From assembly GCA_002421005.1 (NCBI GenBank), contig DIJC01000003.1, positions 1 through 64,000 on the forward strand: a DNA stretch of 64,000 nt. The letters run 5' to 3'. Below are positions 28,210 to 37,143 of this stretch, in pieces (position 1 is the first letter of the stretch; each line of letters starts with the position of its first letter). Under the pieces are notes generated by a model, which was given only the letters and a program-made list of their open reading frames with translations, made no database searches and was not told the DNA's origin. Position numbers and translations under genes: made by a program. Origin of the DNA: Enterobacteriaceae bacterium UBA5654 (GTDB lineage Bacteria; Pseudomonadota; Gammaproteobacteria; Enterobacterales; Enterobacteriaceae).

Positions 28210-28542
28210 CTAAATTAAACCTTCGTCTTCATCGGCGATTAATCCTTCCAGACCGCTGAGCGTCCGGCGCGCCTGCGCACGGTTGATCAGCTTCATTTGC
28301 GCGGCGGGCGGCAGGTCGGTAATGCTGATCACGCCTTTACTCATCAGCACTTCGATCAGGTCCTCCAGCACGCGAACCATCTCCAGATCGCTTTGCCGCA
28401 GCTGTGTTAACGTCGCATTTTTATACCATTCGCTTAGTTCGGGCGTCAGATCGGCGCTCTGTTCCGTCATTGCGTTAAACGGCTGATCCTCAAGCCGGAC
28501 AATCCGTCCTCCGGCATCTCGCTCGATATAGTACATGGTCAA
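28210..28542 (-). CDS. Small conserved protein coupled to lapD
   Basis: A 110-residue soluble, acidic protein without signal peptide or membrane segment. It reads as three helical stretches (WYKNATLTQLRQSDLEMVRV, LEDLIEVLMSKGVISITDLP, AAQMKLINRAQARRTLSGLE). Such proteins are often found beside Lap genes and are sometimes mislabelled as tryptophan synthase beta-like; I do not know a function. Its start overlaps the lapD stop by 4 bp (ATGA), so it is the last gene of the lapG-lapD unit. A role in c-di-GMP signalling or adhesin control is inferred only from position. Confidence 0.75.
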   Translation of the reverse strand: MTMYYIERDAGGRIVRLEDQPFNAMTEQSADLTPELSEWYKNATLTQLRQSDLEMVRVLEDLIEVLMSKGVISITDLPPAAQMKLINRAQARRTLSGLEGLIADEDEGLI

Positions 28543-30503
28543 TCTCCTTGTTGAATCAGCCGGGTGGCATCGCCAAAATAGCGTCCCATCGCGCCGTAAA
28601 GACCGATTTTTTCGAGGACGCCGAGTTCGCCTTCCGTCTCCACCCGTTCGGCGATGAGGGGAAGGTTGATCTGCCTGGTCGCCCAGTAGATCGCTTCGAT
28701 AAACAGCTTTTTGTCATTTTCAGTATCAATATGACGAATGTAGCCGCCATCGACTTTGATCCACGCCAGCCCCCACTGCGGCAGGTTGCCGATGAGGTGA
28801 AAACGTCCGCCAAAGTGCTGGATGCCGAGGCGGCAGCCGGTCTCACGCAGCTTTTTCACCAGCGTATTGACGCGTTCGGTGTCCGGCAGTTCGTTTTCAT
28901 CAAGCTCCAGAGTCAGGCGGGCGGCGAGGTGCGGGACCTGTTTCAGAGGATGCAGCAGCGCGTTCAGGCTCTCGTCGTCCGCGACGCTTTCTCCGCTGAT
29001 GCTAAGCGCGAGGCGATCGTCATTGTGTTCCATGGCGCGCAGGGTCTGGCGCAGCATCACCAGATCCATCCGGCGGCCCAGCGCGAGCCGGTGGATCCAC
29101 GGCATAAAGCGGCCTGCCGCGATGATTTCGCCGTCCGGCAGCTTGATACGCGCGAGAATTTTGTGGTGCAGGGGTACATGCTGCTGATTACATTCAAAAA
29201 CCGGCTGCGAAAACAGCGCGAAAGACTCGTTTTGTAATACCGCCGTCAACCGGTTATGCCAGACATGGTGATCGTCTTCGGCTTCCGCTTCGGCACCGGC
29301 CAGCGGCTCGCCGCTGTGAGTGGCAAAATAGCGCATTTCGGTTTCCGCCATCGCCAGCGCCTGATCCGCCTGGGCAAGTACGGCCTGCGGCGTGTCGCCG
29401 AAATGATAGGGCACCTGCGCAAAATGGGCGACGGGGGAGACGTCGCTTAAGCCAGTCTCATGCAGCGCTTTGAGCTGGGTGCTGAGCATGTTGACCAGCG
29501 TATCCATCTCCTGCGGCAGTATGCCGGGAACGATCAGGGCGAATTCGCCGCCGCGCACGCGGGCCAGCAGGCTGTCGGTATGATAAAAGCGCGCCTGGAT
29601 CTCCGTCAGCAGCCGGGAAATCGCTTTTAAGAGCTGGTCGGTTTTTGCACCGCCCATACGCTGGTTCAGGCCCATCAAATCCTGAACTCGCAGCAAAATA
29701 AGATGCCCGGACGCTTTCTCTTCATCGCTCAGGCGGGACTGCAAATGAATATCAAAGGCGCGGCGGTTGCTTACGCCGGTGAGCGGGTCGTGATAGGCCT
29801 CCTGACGCAATGCCTCGGTGCGCTGTGCCTGCTCGCTGAACAGCGCTTTAAGCTGGGTGACCATCATGTTGGTGGCTTCGACCACCCGACGCAGTTCGGG
29901 CGTTTTTGGCAGCGCGGGCAGGTTCAGAAACTCGCGGCGGCTGATGGCCATGGCCTGTTCGACGATGTAGTTCAGCGGACGCAGGCGACGACGCAGCAGC
30001 AGGGTGGCACCGAGCACGCACAGCGCGCTACAGCCGACCAGCCACAGGAAGCTGGCGATGGTGCTGTCCCACAGGCGCGCGAGGGCAAACATCGGATGGC
30101 TGACCACTTCGACGCGCGCGGCCTGGGTCCAGCCGCGCATGACGATAGCGTCGCCCATGCCCGGATTGAGCGCCACGACGTCGGCAAACCACTGCGGAAC
30201 GCTGGCGTTCTGCGGGGTGTCACGGCGCTCAATCAGCGGCTTGCCGGTTTTAATGTCAACCACCCGGATGCTGTAAAAATAGCCGCTGTCGAAAATAGAA
30301 TTGACCATCAGTTCGGTCATGGTCGGATCGTCGATATGCGTGGTCAGCGACAAACCCAGCGCGGTCGCGGCATCCTGGGCGTGCGCGCTCAGCTGATTAC
30401 GATACTGCTCGCGTGAACTCTCCAGCGTCACCACAAAGTTGCCGCAGAAAAGAAAAAACGTAAACAGACATATGCCGATCAGTAGCTGTTTATAAAGGGA
30501 CAT
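28539..30503 (-). CDS. lapD: LapD-type c-di-GMP receptor with degenerate GGDEF and EAL domains
   Basis: Inner-membrane signal protein of 654 residues. It has an N-terminal membrane helix (about 8-28), a periplasmic LapD/MoxY output domain (about 30-150), a second helix (about 152-172), a HAMP-like segment (LRPLNYIVEQAM), a GGDEF-like domain with RVRGGEF in place of the active signature (about 315-321), and an EAL-like domain beginning KILARI instead of ExLxR (about 445). Both enzyme sites are degraded, as in Pseudomonas LapD. It is therefore a receptor: c-di-GMP bound to the EAL domain changes the periplasmic domain so that it sequesters LapG, protecting the adhesin from release. Ribosome site AGGAAG lies 6 nt before the ATG. 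It follows lapG by 9 bp. Confidence 0.93.
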   Translation of the reverse strand: MSLYKQLLIGICLFTFFLFCGNFVVTLESSREQYRNQLSAHAQDAATALGLSLTTHIDDPTMTELMVNSIFDSGYFYSIRVVDIKTGKPLIERRDTPQNASVPQWFADVVALNPGMGDAIVMRGWTQAARVEVVSHPMFALARLWDSTIASFLWLVGCSALCVLGATLLLRRRLRPLNYIVEQAMAISRREFLNLPALPKTPELRRVVEATNMMVTQLKALFSEQAQRTEALRQEAYHDPLTGVSNRRAFDIHLQSRLSDEEKASGHLILLRVQDLMGLNQRMGGAKTDQLLKAISRLLTEIQARFYHTDSLLARVRGGEFALIVPGILPQEMDTLVNMLSTQLKALHETGLSDVSPVAHFAQVPYHFGDTPQAVLAQADQALAMAETEMRYFATHSGEPLAGAEAEAEDDHHVWHNRLTAVLQNESFALFSQPVFECNQQHVPLHHKILARIKLPDGEIIAAGRFMPWIHRLALGRRMDLVMLRQTLRAMEHNDDRLALSISGESVADDESLNALLHPLKQVPHLAARLTLELDENELPDTERVNTLVKKLRETGCRLGIQHFGGRFHLIGNLPQWGLAWIKVDGGYIRHIDTENDKKLFIEAIYWATRQINLPLIAERVETEGELGVLEKIGLYGAMGRYFGDATRLIQQGD

Positions 30504-30512
30504 GGCTACTTC

Positions 30513-31214
30513 CTATTCATTAAGTTCAAATCCTTCTGCACGCATTCTGGTGAGAAGATCCTGCCAGCGGGAAAGCCGTTTGCTGTCACCCACACGCTTA
30601 TTTCCTCCCGCCTGCGGTAGCCATAATCCCTCACCGTTAAATGCATAGACGGGGAGCAGATCGGTGCGCTGCGTGGCGGGTAAAATAGCCGTTTTCAGGT
30701 TATCAAGAACAAGGGGGATCGCCTCCGGCGTGGAATACCAGGTGACGACCATATGCGCCTGATTCAGCTGTAACGCCTTAACATAAGTAATACGTAGCTG
30801 GTTAGCAGGAACCCCAATTTCACGGAGCGTGAAATATTTTGCGATGGCGTAATCCTCGCAATCTCCTGCACCTTTGCGTAAAAACTCAATCGGGGTGGCC
30901 CAATAATCCTGTTGTTGCCAGACTACACTATCATCGCGAAAGTCCATACGCGTATTAAAGAACTGATTTGCCAGTGCTAATTTCTCCTGCACGCTGGCGG
31001 AGCGGGCGTTATTCAGTAACGCCGCCCATTCATCAATGCGCTGCTGGGCGGCGGGAGACGCCGGGCCATATAGCTGTCGGGTGCGCTGCTGAATGGCATT
31101 AAAGTCCCAGCCTGCGCCGAGCCCCGGCGATATGACAAGCAGCGCCAGCAGCCAGAACGATAACCATCGTTGCCGGTTGGGGGCGGTGTTAATACCAAAA
31201 AGGCATCGGCTCAT
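30513..31214 (-). CDS. lapG: LapG-type periplasmic cysteine protease
   Basis: A transglutaminase-like (BTLCP) protease of 233 residues that cuts LapA-type adhesins at a di-alanine near their N-terminus. A signal segment (about 17-34, WLSFWLLALLVISPGLGAG) directs export. The catalytic triad is visible: Cys in GAGDCEDYAIAKY (about residue 118), His in QAHMVVTW and Asp in VLDNL. The DCED acidic pair also matches the calcium-binding position of LapG proteins. It sits directly before lapD, and the PAAG target lies in the neighbouring adhesin gene. Confidence 0.93.
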   Translation of the reverse strand: MSRCLFGINTAPNRQRWLSFWLLALLVISPGLGAGWDFNAIQQRTRQLYGPASPAAQQRIDEWAALLNNARSASVQEKLALANQFFNTRMDFRDDSVVWQQQDYWATPIEFLRKGAGDCEDYAIAKYFTLREIGVPANQLRITYVKALQLNQAHMVVTWYSTPEAIPLVLDNLKTAILPATQRTDLLPVYAFNGEGLWLPQAGGNKRVGDSKRLSRWQDLLTRMRAEGFELNE

Positions 31215-31237
31215 CGATCATATTCTGGGCAGGCGAG

Positions 31238-32929
31238 CTAGCGAGTATAATCTGGCCCTGCCGCATCGTTCAATGACGGCGAACCGTTTCGGCGGTATTT
31301 GTGATAAGCCACATAGCCGGAAAGATAATGCTCAATATCGTCGATCCTGACGCGATAACTGTGATGACGAATAAAAAAACTGCCGACAATGCGCGGCGGA
31401 TTTTTAAAAAACATCGCCAGCTCCGGCCAAAAAAAGCCATTTGCCAGATAGCGCGCGCGGATTTCCAGCGCCTCATAAAAGTCCTTAAGCGGAAAGTCTT
31501 TAAGTAAGTGCTTATGCTCTGAATCAGCCAGACGGGTAAGCATTCGTGAGGCCGCCATCATTAATTCCAGCAATGTGGGGTAAGTGGTAATACGGTTGCG
31601 CACAAAATCAAGATGGTCGCGGACGTTATCCAGCCCGAACTGATAATAACGCTCCAGCGGGCGATAAAGCGTGAGCTCGTTAATGCAATAACTTAACCAG
31701 TGGTCGTGTGCCTGCCAGTGTTTTTGCGCAATAAAATATTCCACCGCCCGTTCAACCATCTCCAGCCAGCGTGATTGTCGGGTTAAGCCGTACAGCCGCA
31801 TTAAGGCGAAAGCGGCTTCACCGTCGTAATAAATAATCCGCTGTTCCGCTTTAAGAGACAGATCGGCGGCATGTAAGACGTGGACAAAGCCGCCGGTCTC
31901 CGGGTTCTGCATAAAGTGGATGCCGTGGGCGAGGCGCTCCATTTGCGCCAGAAAACGGTGATCTCCGGTCAGGGCGGTGTATTGCGTCATTGCCAGGATG
32001 GCGACCGCGTTGCCGCCGAGTTTGATTTCGTCGCCGGTATCCACCAGAAAATCGGCTTTGCTGCCGTCCGGCAGATCGTAAGATTTAATCAAGTGGGTGG
32101 AGAGATCGTCCAGCGCCCGGACGATCGCGGCAAAATGCGCTGGATCGCCGGTTTCTTCCCACCCTTCCAGCAGTGCGTAGGTCGAGCTGGCATGACGCAG
32201 GGCGTTGTAGGTCGGAATGGCGCGGTCAAAACAGGGGAACCAGCCGTAATCATAGCGACCCGATTTTTTCACCTGACGCGCCAGATAATCGGTGCTGCTG
32301 TGGATCATCTTTTCCAGCGCCTGATCCTGCCAGCGGGTAAGCTGCCGGTAGCCGGAATTTTTGCCTGTCGATTCAATCAGTAACGCGTCTTCACCTTCGG
32401 TAAAAACCGCGCGGGTGGTGAAGCGCCAGATAAGCTGGTCCGCGTTCTGCGGCCAGGCCAGTTCATGGTTAAAACGCCGCCGGGAAAAGGACGTCAGATT
32501 AACCGCATTGGGCGTGGCGACGCCTTCCGTGCCGATATACATCAGCGCCCCGGCGGCAATTTCCTGTTCAAGAATGGCGTGGGTAAACGACGGGTCAAAA
32601 CTCAGCCCAAAACGGAAATAGTTACGTTTGGTTTTGCCAAGCTTGCTTTGCAGGACATCCCAGCGCAGCGCTTCGACCTGATTTACCCTGTCTACCCGCA
32701 GCCAGACAGGTTCACGCGGCTGTTTTTTTTGCCAGCGCTGGAGTGCCTGCGCTCCGGCCTGCCACGCTAAATCGAACGTCGCGCCGTGCGCAATGTGCGT
32801 CCAGGCACGCGTTTTACCGTCGCAGAGACTGAAAAAAATCACCTGCCCCGGATGCGTTTCAGGGAGCGGCGGGATAGCGAGCTGTTCGGCGGCGGGGCGC
32901 AGGCGCGCCAGTAAATGACTAAGTGACAT
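31238..32929 (-). CDS. Uncharacterised alpha/alpha-barrel enzyme next to lapG
   Basis: A soluble cytoplasmic protein of 563 residues from ATG 32929, which has AGGAG 5 nt upstream (the longer frame to 32965 lacks a ribosome site). The second half (about 200-530) has repeated helical hairpins with aromatic and acidic motifs ([58 protein letters not shown]) typical of six-hairpin barrels such as epimerases and glycoside hydrolases. The first 180 residues are a separate alpha/beta region. I do not recognise a defined family. It ends 23 bp before lapG and is divergent from a MurF-like ligase gene, so the pair may modify or make a surface polymer. Function unproven. Confidence 0.8.
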   Translation of the reverse strand: MSLSHLLARLRPAAEQLAIPPLPETHPGQVIFFSLCDGKTRAWTHIAHGATFDLAWQAGAQALQRWQKKQPREPVWLRVDRVNQVEALRWDVLQSKLGKTKRNYFRFGLSFDPSFTHAILEQEIAAGALMYIGTEGVATPNAVNLTSFSRRRFNHELAWPQNADQLIWRFTTRAVFTEGEDALLIESTGKNSGYRQLTRWQDQALEKMIHSSTDYLARQVKKSGRYDYGWFPCFDRAIPTYNALRHASSTYALLEGWEETGDPAHFAAIVRALDDLSTHLIKSYDLPDGSKADFLVDTGDEIKLGGNAVAILAMTQYTALTGDHRFLAQMERLAHGIHFMQNPETGGFVHVLHAADLSLKAEQRIIYYDGEAAFALMRLYGLTRQSRWLEMVERAVEYFIAQKHWQAHDHWLSYCINELTLYRPLERYYQFGLDNVRDHLDFVRNRITTYPTLLELMMAASRMLTRLADSEHKHLLKDFPLKDFYEALEIRARYLANGFFWPELAMFFKNPPRIVGSFFIRHHSYRVRIDDIEHYLSGYVAYHKYRRNGSPSLNDAAGPDYTR

Positions 32930-33088
32930 GGTTACTCCTGCATCCTTTGCGAGGTTCAGCGGCACAGGCGGGTTTTATAGCACAGATTAATATTATTGAA
33001 ATATGCCGCCGCGTCGGTTGGCTATCCTCAGGGTGGAAAGTATATGATTCATGTGACTAATTAATAGCGTGGGCAAAAAGGAGACAGC

Positions 33089-34525
33089 GTGGGCGAGCAA
33101 ATGACGCAGGCGGCAGAGGAACTTCCCGCTTTCTGGACCGCAAAGGATGTTGAACAGGCAACCGCTGGTAGCTGGTTTCGTCCGCCGTCACCGGGATGGG
33201 CGGCCACCGGGTTGTCTATTTTTGCGCCTGCCATGCAGCCTGGCAATATGGCTCTCGTGCGCTCGGCTACCGACAATTGCGGTATGCTGGCGAGCGTGGT
33301 GGCCAGAATGGCCGTGCCGCCTGCCTGTATTATCACTACCGATCCGCAGCAAATTAAGCAGCCGGATATTCCTGTCTTTCAGGTCGCCGACGGTACAGAG
33401 GCGCTGCTGGCAATGGGGCGCTATGCGCGCGATCGCCTGCGCGGCAACGTCATTGGCGTGACCGGTAGCGCGGGGAAAACCACCTGTGTGGCAATGCTGG
33501 CCAGGGCGCTTTCCGCGTGGGGAGCCGTCGGGCAAAGTGCGCATAATGCCAATCTACCGCGCGGCGTGGCGTGGAATCTGGCGTCCACCGCGTGGGATAC
33601 GCCAAACGTGGTGATTGAGATGGCGATTGGTCGTATGGGCGTCAGCGCACGGATGGCGCGTCCGCAGGTAGCGGTTTTTACCAATATTCAGCCCGCGCAC
33701 CTCGGTGAAAAACATACCCTGCGCGATATTGCGGTAACGAAAAGCGCGATTTTTTGGGGAATGGCGGCGGGCGCTACGGCGATCCTCAACCGCGATATGG
33801 CAGAGTTTGAAACGGTGCGCGACGAAGCGCTGCGCCGCAAACTCATCATTATGACTTATGGTTGTCATCCTGAAAGCGACAGTCGTCTGCTGCACTATGA
33901 CGCCGACGGGCATCAGGTGCAGGCGCAGATCGGCGGGCAAACGCTAAATTATACACTGGCGGCGGCGGGCGAACATATGGCGATTAATAGCCTGGCGGTG
34001 CTGACGGCGGTATCCGTTTTGCACTATCCGCTGACCCCGGCAATTGAGATGCTGACATCTTTCATGCCGCTGGCCGGGCGGGGCAGGGAGATCGCGGTGG
34101 AGATTAACGGTTGCGCCTTTACGCTGATTGATGATGCCTATAATGCGAATCCCGGTTCGATGAACGCGGCGCTGGCGAGCTTAAGCGATGCGCGCCCGGC
34201 GGGGCGGCGGCTCGCCATTTTAGGCGAAATGGCCGATTTAGGCTCTGAGGCGGTGAATTATCACACCGCGCTGGCGCCAGTCATAAATGACAGCAATATC
34301 GATCGGGTATATATGGTTGGAGAAAGTTATCGCGCCTGCTGGCAGGCGTTAAATGATAATAAAAAGGGACGTTATTTTGACAGCATTGACGCGCTGAAGG
34401 CGGAATTATTAAGCCAGCTACGTTCCGGCGATCGGCTATTAATGAAGGGATCGCACAGCGCGAATATTCATCAACTGGTTGACTGGATTGTGGCGCAGAA
34501 TCAGCCCGGTTCCCGGCCTGCGTGA
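33089..34525 (+). CDS. MurF-like Mur ligase family protein
   Basis: ATP-dependent amide ligase of the Mur family, 478 residues. An N-terminal domain of about 110 residues is followed by the P-loop GVTGSAGKTT (about 123-132), a central ligase domain (IEMAIGRMG, FTNIQPAHLG) and a C-terminal domain with DDAYNANPGSM, the MurF-type signature. GTG at 33089 with AAGGAG 5 nt upstream is a better start than ATG 33101 (17 nt away). The housekeeping murF lies in the mra cluster in enterobacteria, so this is a paralogue. Its substrate is unknown. It is divergent from the barrel-enzyme gene across about 160 bp, which suggests co-regulation. Joining an amino acid to a non-peptidoglycan carrier is one possibility. 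Confidence 0.85.
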   Translation: MGEQMTQAAEELPAFWTAKDVEQATAGSWFRPPSPGWAATGLSIFAPAMQPGNMALVRSATDNCGMLASVVARMAVPPACIITTDPQQIKQPDIPVFQVADGTEALLAMGRYARDRLRGNVIGVTGSAGKTTCVAMLARALSAWGAVGQSAHNANLPRGVAWNLASTAWDTPNVVIEMAIGRMGVSARMARPQVAVFTNIQPAHLGEKHTLRDIAVTKSAIFWGMAAGATAILNRDMAEFETVRDEALRRKLIIMTYGCHPESDSRLLHYDADGHQVQAQIGGQTLNYTLAAAGEHMAINSLAVLTAVSVLHYPLTPAIEMLTSFMPLAGRGREIAVEINGCAFTLIDDAYNANPGSMNAALASLSDARPAGRRLAILGEMADLGSEAVNYHTALAPVINDSNIDRVYMVGESYRACWQALNDNKKGRYFDSIDALKAELLSQLRSGDRLLMKGSHSANIHQLVDWIVAQNQPGSRPA

Positions 34526-34548
34526 GATTCACCAATTCAATAATAACG

Positions 34549-34625
34549 CCGGACAGTTCCCTCTCCCTGGGGAGAGGGTCAGGGAGAGGGAGAGAGGATG
34601 TCCCCGAAGCCCCTCACCCCGGCTT
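34549..34625. repeat. Diverged copy of the CCCTCTCCC/GGGAGAGGG repeat
   Basis: It shares the CCCTCTCCCTGGGGAGAGGG core, TCAGGGAGAGGG and CCCCTCACCCCGG with the two copies at 17.4-17.6 kb but is shorter and rearranged. It lies between the convergent MurF-like and acid phosphatase genes. Confidence 0.75.
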
Positions 34626-34668
34626 TCCGTTCCTGACCCGTATTAATGCCGGATTTATCAATACGGCG

Positions 34669-35415
34669 TTATTCCTTTTCCAGATTCACAAACTCATCTT
34701 TTGCTTTCTGTAGCTGCTGCTGGAACTGCGGGTTGGAATGGAGCGTGGCGACAATTGCCGAACCCACAATTCGCGCGGCATCGACATCGCTCTGCCAGTG
34801 GTAGCCGCAAATTACCCGGCTCTGACCCAATTCAAAACCACGCTTCAGGATTTTATCCTGATCGGTAGGATTGATTTCCGTCAGCACCAGCGCGGTTGCC
34901 CAGCCAATGGAAGTATGCCCTGAAGGATAAGAGCCATTGGTGGACAGCTTATCCTGCTCTTTCGTGTTACAGGTCGGGACGCCATAAAAAGCGAACGGTC
35001 TGATTCGCATATATTTTTCTTTCGCGCCTCGGGTCGCCAGATCGCCCGCATCTTCAATCATATTGGTTAACAGCTTATAAATTTCGGGAGAGTCTTTCTG
35101 TGTAATCGGATGACCGAAGGCTTCAGAAAAGGCATTTGCCACGCCACCGGCGGCAAGATCGGCATCCGCCGCAGCCTGCTTGCCGCGTTCAGTATTGCGC
35201 AGCATACGGCCTTTCTCATACATCGCCTGATCGTTCATAAACAGAATGCTGCCCACTTCCGGCGGCGGCGGTAATAAATCGAGGCTATTAATAGCCTGAT
35301 CGTTTTTCAGATAATACAGGTCAGGTTTCGTCGTAACGTCATTACCCTGGGGATCCGCTGCAAAGGCATTGAATGATAATAAAGTAATGCATAATGACAA
35401 TAGTGCTTTTTTCAT
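34669..35415 (-). CDS. phoN: Class A non-specific acid phosphatase (PhoN type)
   Basis: Periplasmic PAP2-family phosphomonoesterase, 248 residues. Signal peptide [20 protein letters not shown]. All three signature motifs are intact: KEKYMRIRP (KX6RP), PSGHTS, and [12 protein letters not shown] (SRX5HX3D), with the nucleophilic His in the last. ATG 35415 has GAGG 7 nt upstream; the in-frame TTG at 35421 is less likely. It should release phosphate from organic phosphoesters in the periplasm. It is convergent with the MurF-like gene and transcribed alone. Confidence 0.94.
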   Translation of the reverse strand: MKKALLSLCITLLSFNAFAADPQGNDVTTKPDLYYLKNDQAINSLDLLPPPPEVGSILFMNDQAMYEKGRMLRNTERGKQAAADADLAAGGVANAFSEAFGHPITQKDSPEIYKLLTNMIEDAGDLATRGAKEKYMRIRPFAFYGVPTCNTKEQDKLSTNGSYPSGHTSIGWATALVLTEINPTDQDKILKRGFELGQSRVICGYHWQSDVDAARIVGSAIVATLHSNPQFQQQLQKAKDEFVNLEKE

Positions 35416-35816
35416 GGTCAATCCTCACCTTTTATGGGCGTTTATACGCATGAAAATTATACGATATATGCCTGAAAAGGGCTGTGACTGCGATCTCGTT
35501 TGAAACAAAAGTGTAACATTTGCTTTAACGGTATGAAGTGATTATTAAAAGGGATGTCTCACAGACCTGTGATTTAACTCTCACTACCTTGTACGGCAAC
35601 ACAAAAACGCCTGGATAATTGCCCAGCGCTTTGGGTTGCGACACATAGGTTAGCGTATTTCTTCTTAATATAATGATCTTCTCGTCATGACCATTATGTC
35701 AGGCGTGATTAAACAGTTGGCATATTTATCACTATTGTATGGGTTATTAAAAAACGCAACATCCTTGTTGCCACGTTAATTCAGGGCGCTATTTTATAAA
35801 AAGGAAATTGGCAATA
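35416..35816. other. Divergent intergenic region phoN / glycerate kinase
   Basis: About 400 bp with no supported ORF. It is AT-rich, with a TATAAT at 35669-35674 suitable as a plus-strand -10. It must hold the promoters of both neighbours. I recognise no specific operator. Confidence 0.5.
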
Positions 35817-36959
35817 ATGACTATTCAGACGTTTGTCCTTGCACCGGACTCTTTCAAAGAAAGTATGACCGCGAAAGAAGTTTGCGTGGCTATGGAAAAG
35901 GGACTTAAAAAAGTCTTTCCTGACGCGCGTTATATTCATGTCCCGATGGCGGACGGCGGCGAAGGCACCACGCAGTCGCTGATTGACGCCAGCGGTGGAG
36001 AATTATTTTCTCTGACGGTGACCGGCCGGCTGGGAGAGCCGGTTGACGCCTGCTACGGTATTATGGGCGATGGAGAAACGGCGGTCATTGAAATGGCTTC
36101 TGCGAGCGGTATTCAGCATATCCGCCGCGAAGACCGTAATCCGCTTATCACCACAACCTATGGAACCGGGGAGCTTATTCGCGCCTGTCTGGATAAAAAT
36201 ATTAAAAAGCTCATTCTTGGTATTGGCGGCAGCGCGACCAATGATGGCGGAGCGGGAATGGCGGAAGCGCTGGGCGTTCGTTTTTATGACGCCACAGGGG
36301 AGGCGCTTCCCAGGGGCGGCGGCGCGCTGGCGCAGCTACAGCGTATAGATGTCTCCGGCCTCGACAGCCGACTGGCGAGGATTGACATTCAGGTCGCCTG
36401 CGACGTCACCAACCCATTATGTGGTCCACAGGGGGCATCCGCCGTTTTTGGTCCGCAGAAGGGGGCAACCCCGGCGATGGTCGATCGGCTGGATGCCGCG
36501 CTTGCACACTACGCCGCCGAAATCCGCCGTACCCTCGATAAAGATGTCGGCCACATTCCCGGCGCGGGTGCCGCAGGCGGACTGGGCGCTGGCCTGCTGG
36601 CATTTACGGCCTGCCAGTTGCGTAAGGGTGTCGATATTGTCATTGAATACAGTTGCCTGCGGGAAAAGCTGGCTGGCGCTCAGTATTGCTTTACCGGCGA
36701 AGGCCGGATTGATTCGCAGACTCAGTTTGGCAAAACCCCCCAGGGCGTGGCACGTACCGCGCTGGAAAATCACGTCCCGGTGATTGCGGTGGCAGGCTCC
36801 ATCGGCGACGGGATCGACATTCTTTATCAGGAAGGCATTCATGCCATCTTTGGCATTATTCCGCAGGCCAGTGGCATTGAGGAACTTCTCAGTAACGGCC
36901 CGTTAAATATGCAGCGAACCTGTGAGAATATTGCGCGGCTGATTCATTCATCACGGTAA
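35817..36959 (+). CDS. Glycerate 2-kinase (GarK/GlxK family)
   Basis: It phosphorylates D-glycerate to 2-phosphoglycerate, linking glucarate/galactarate or glyoxylate routes to glycolysis. The product has 380 residues from ATG 35817; AAGGAA lies 10 nt upstream, and the TTG at 35808 is too close to it. Family motifs are visible: LAPDSFKESM at the N-terminus, VPMADGGEGTTQSL, GIGGSATNDGGAGMAEALG, GPQKGATPAMVDRLD and FTGEGRIDSQTQFGK. The next gene downstream is a CdaR-type sugar-diacid regulator, consistent with a glucarate/galactarate-type pathway, but no dehydratase or aldolase is nearby. garK versus glxK cannot be decided from sequence alone. Confidence 0.93.
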   Translation: MTIQTFVLAPDSFKESMTAKEVCVAMEKGLKKVFPDARYIHVPMADGGEGTTQSLIDASGGELFSLTVTGRLGEPVDACYGIMGDGETAVIEMASASGIQHIRREDRNPLITTTYGTGELIRACLDKNIKKLILGIGGSATNDGGAGMAEALGVRFYDATGEALPRGGGALAQLQRIDVSGLDSRLARIDIQVACDVTNPLCGPQGASAVFGPQKGATPAMVDRLDAALAHYAAEIRRTLDKDVGHIPGAGAAGGLGAGLLAFTACQLRKGVDIVIEYSCLREKLAGAQYCFTGEGRIDSQTQFGKTPQGVARTALENHVPVIAVAGSIGDGIDILYQEGIHAIFGIIPQASGIEELLSNGPLNMQRTCENIARLIHSSR

Positions 36960-37143
36960 TCTGTTTTCAGGTGAATCTTCTACAAGATATTATCCGTCAG
37001 AGCATTACGGATAATATCTTTGCTAATAAAAACTTCCGCATTTTATGCAGAATATTATTCTGCTGGTTGCGATATAGTATTCCAGATTACTCTCTTTATT
37101 ACGTTGTTTTGCGATAGTTAAGTGCTCGCGCTCAGGGATTATT

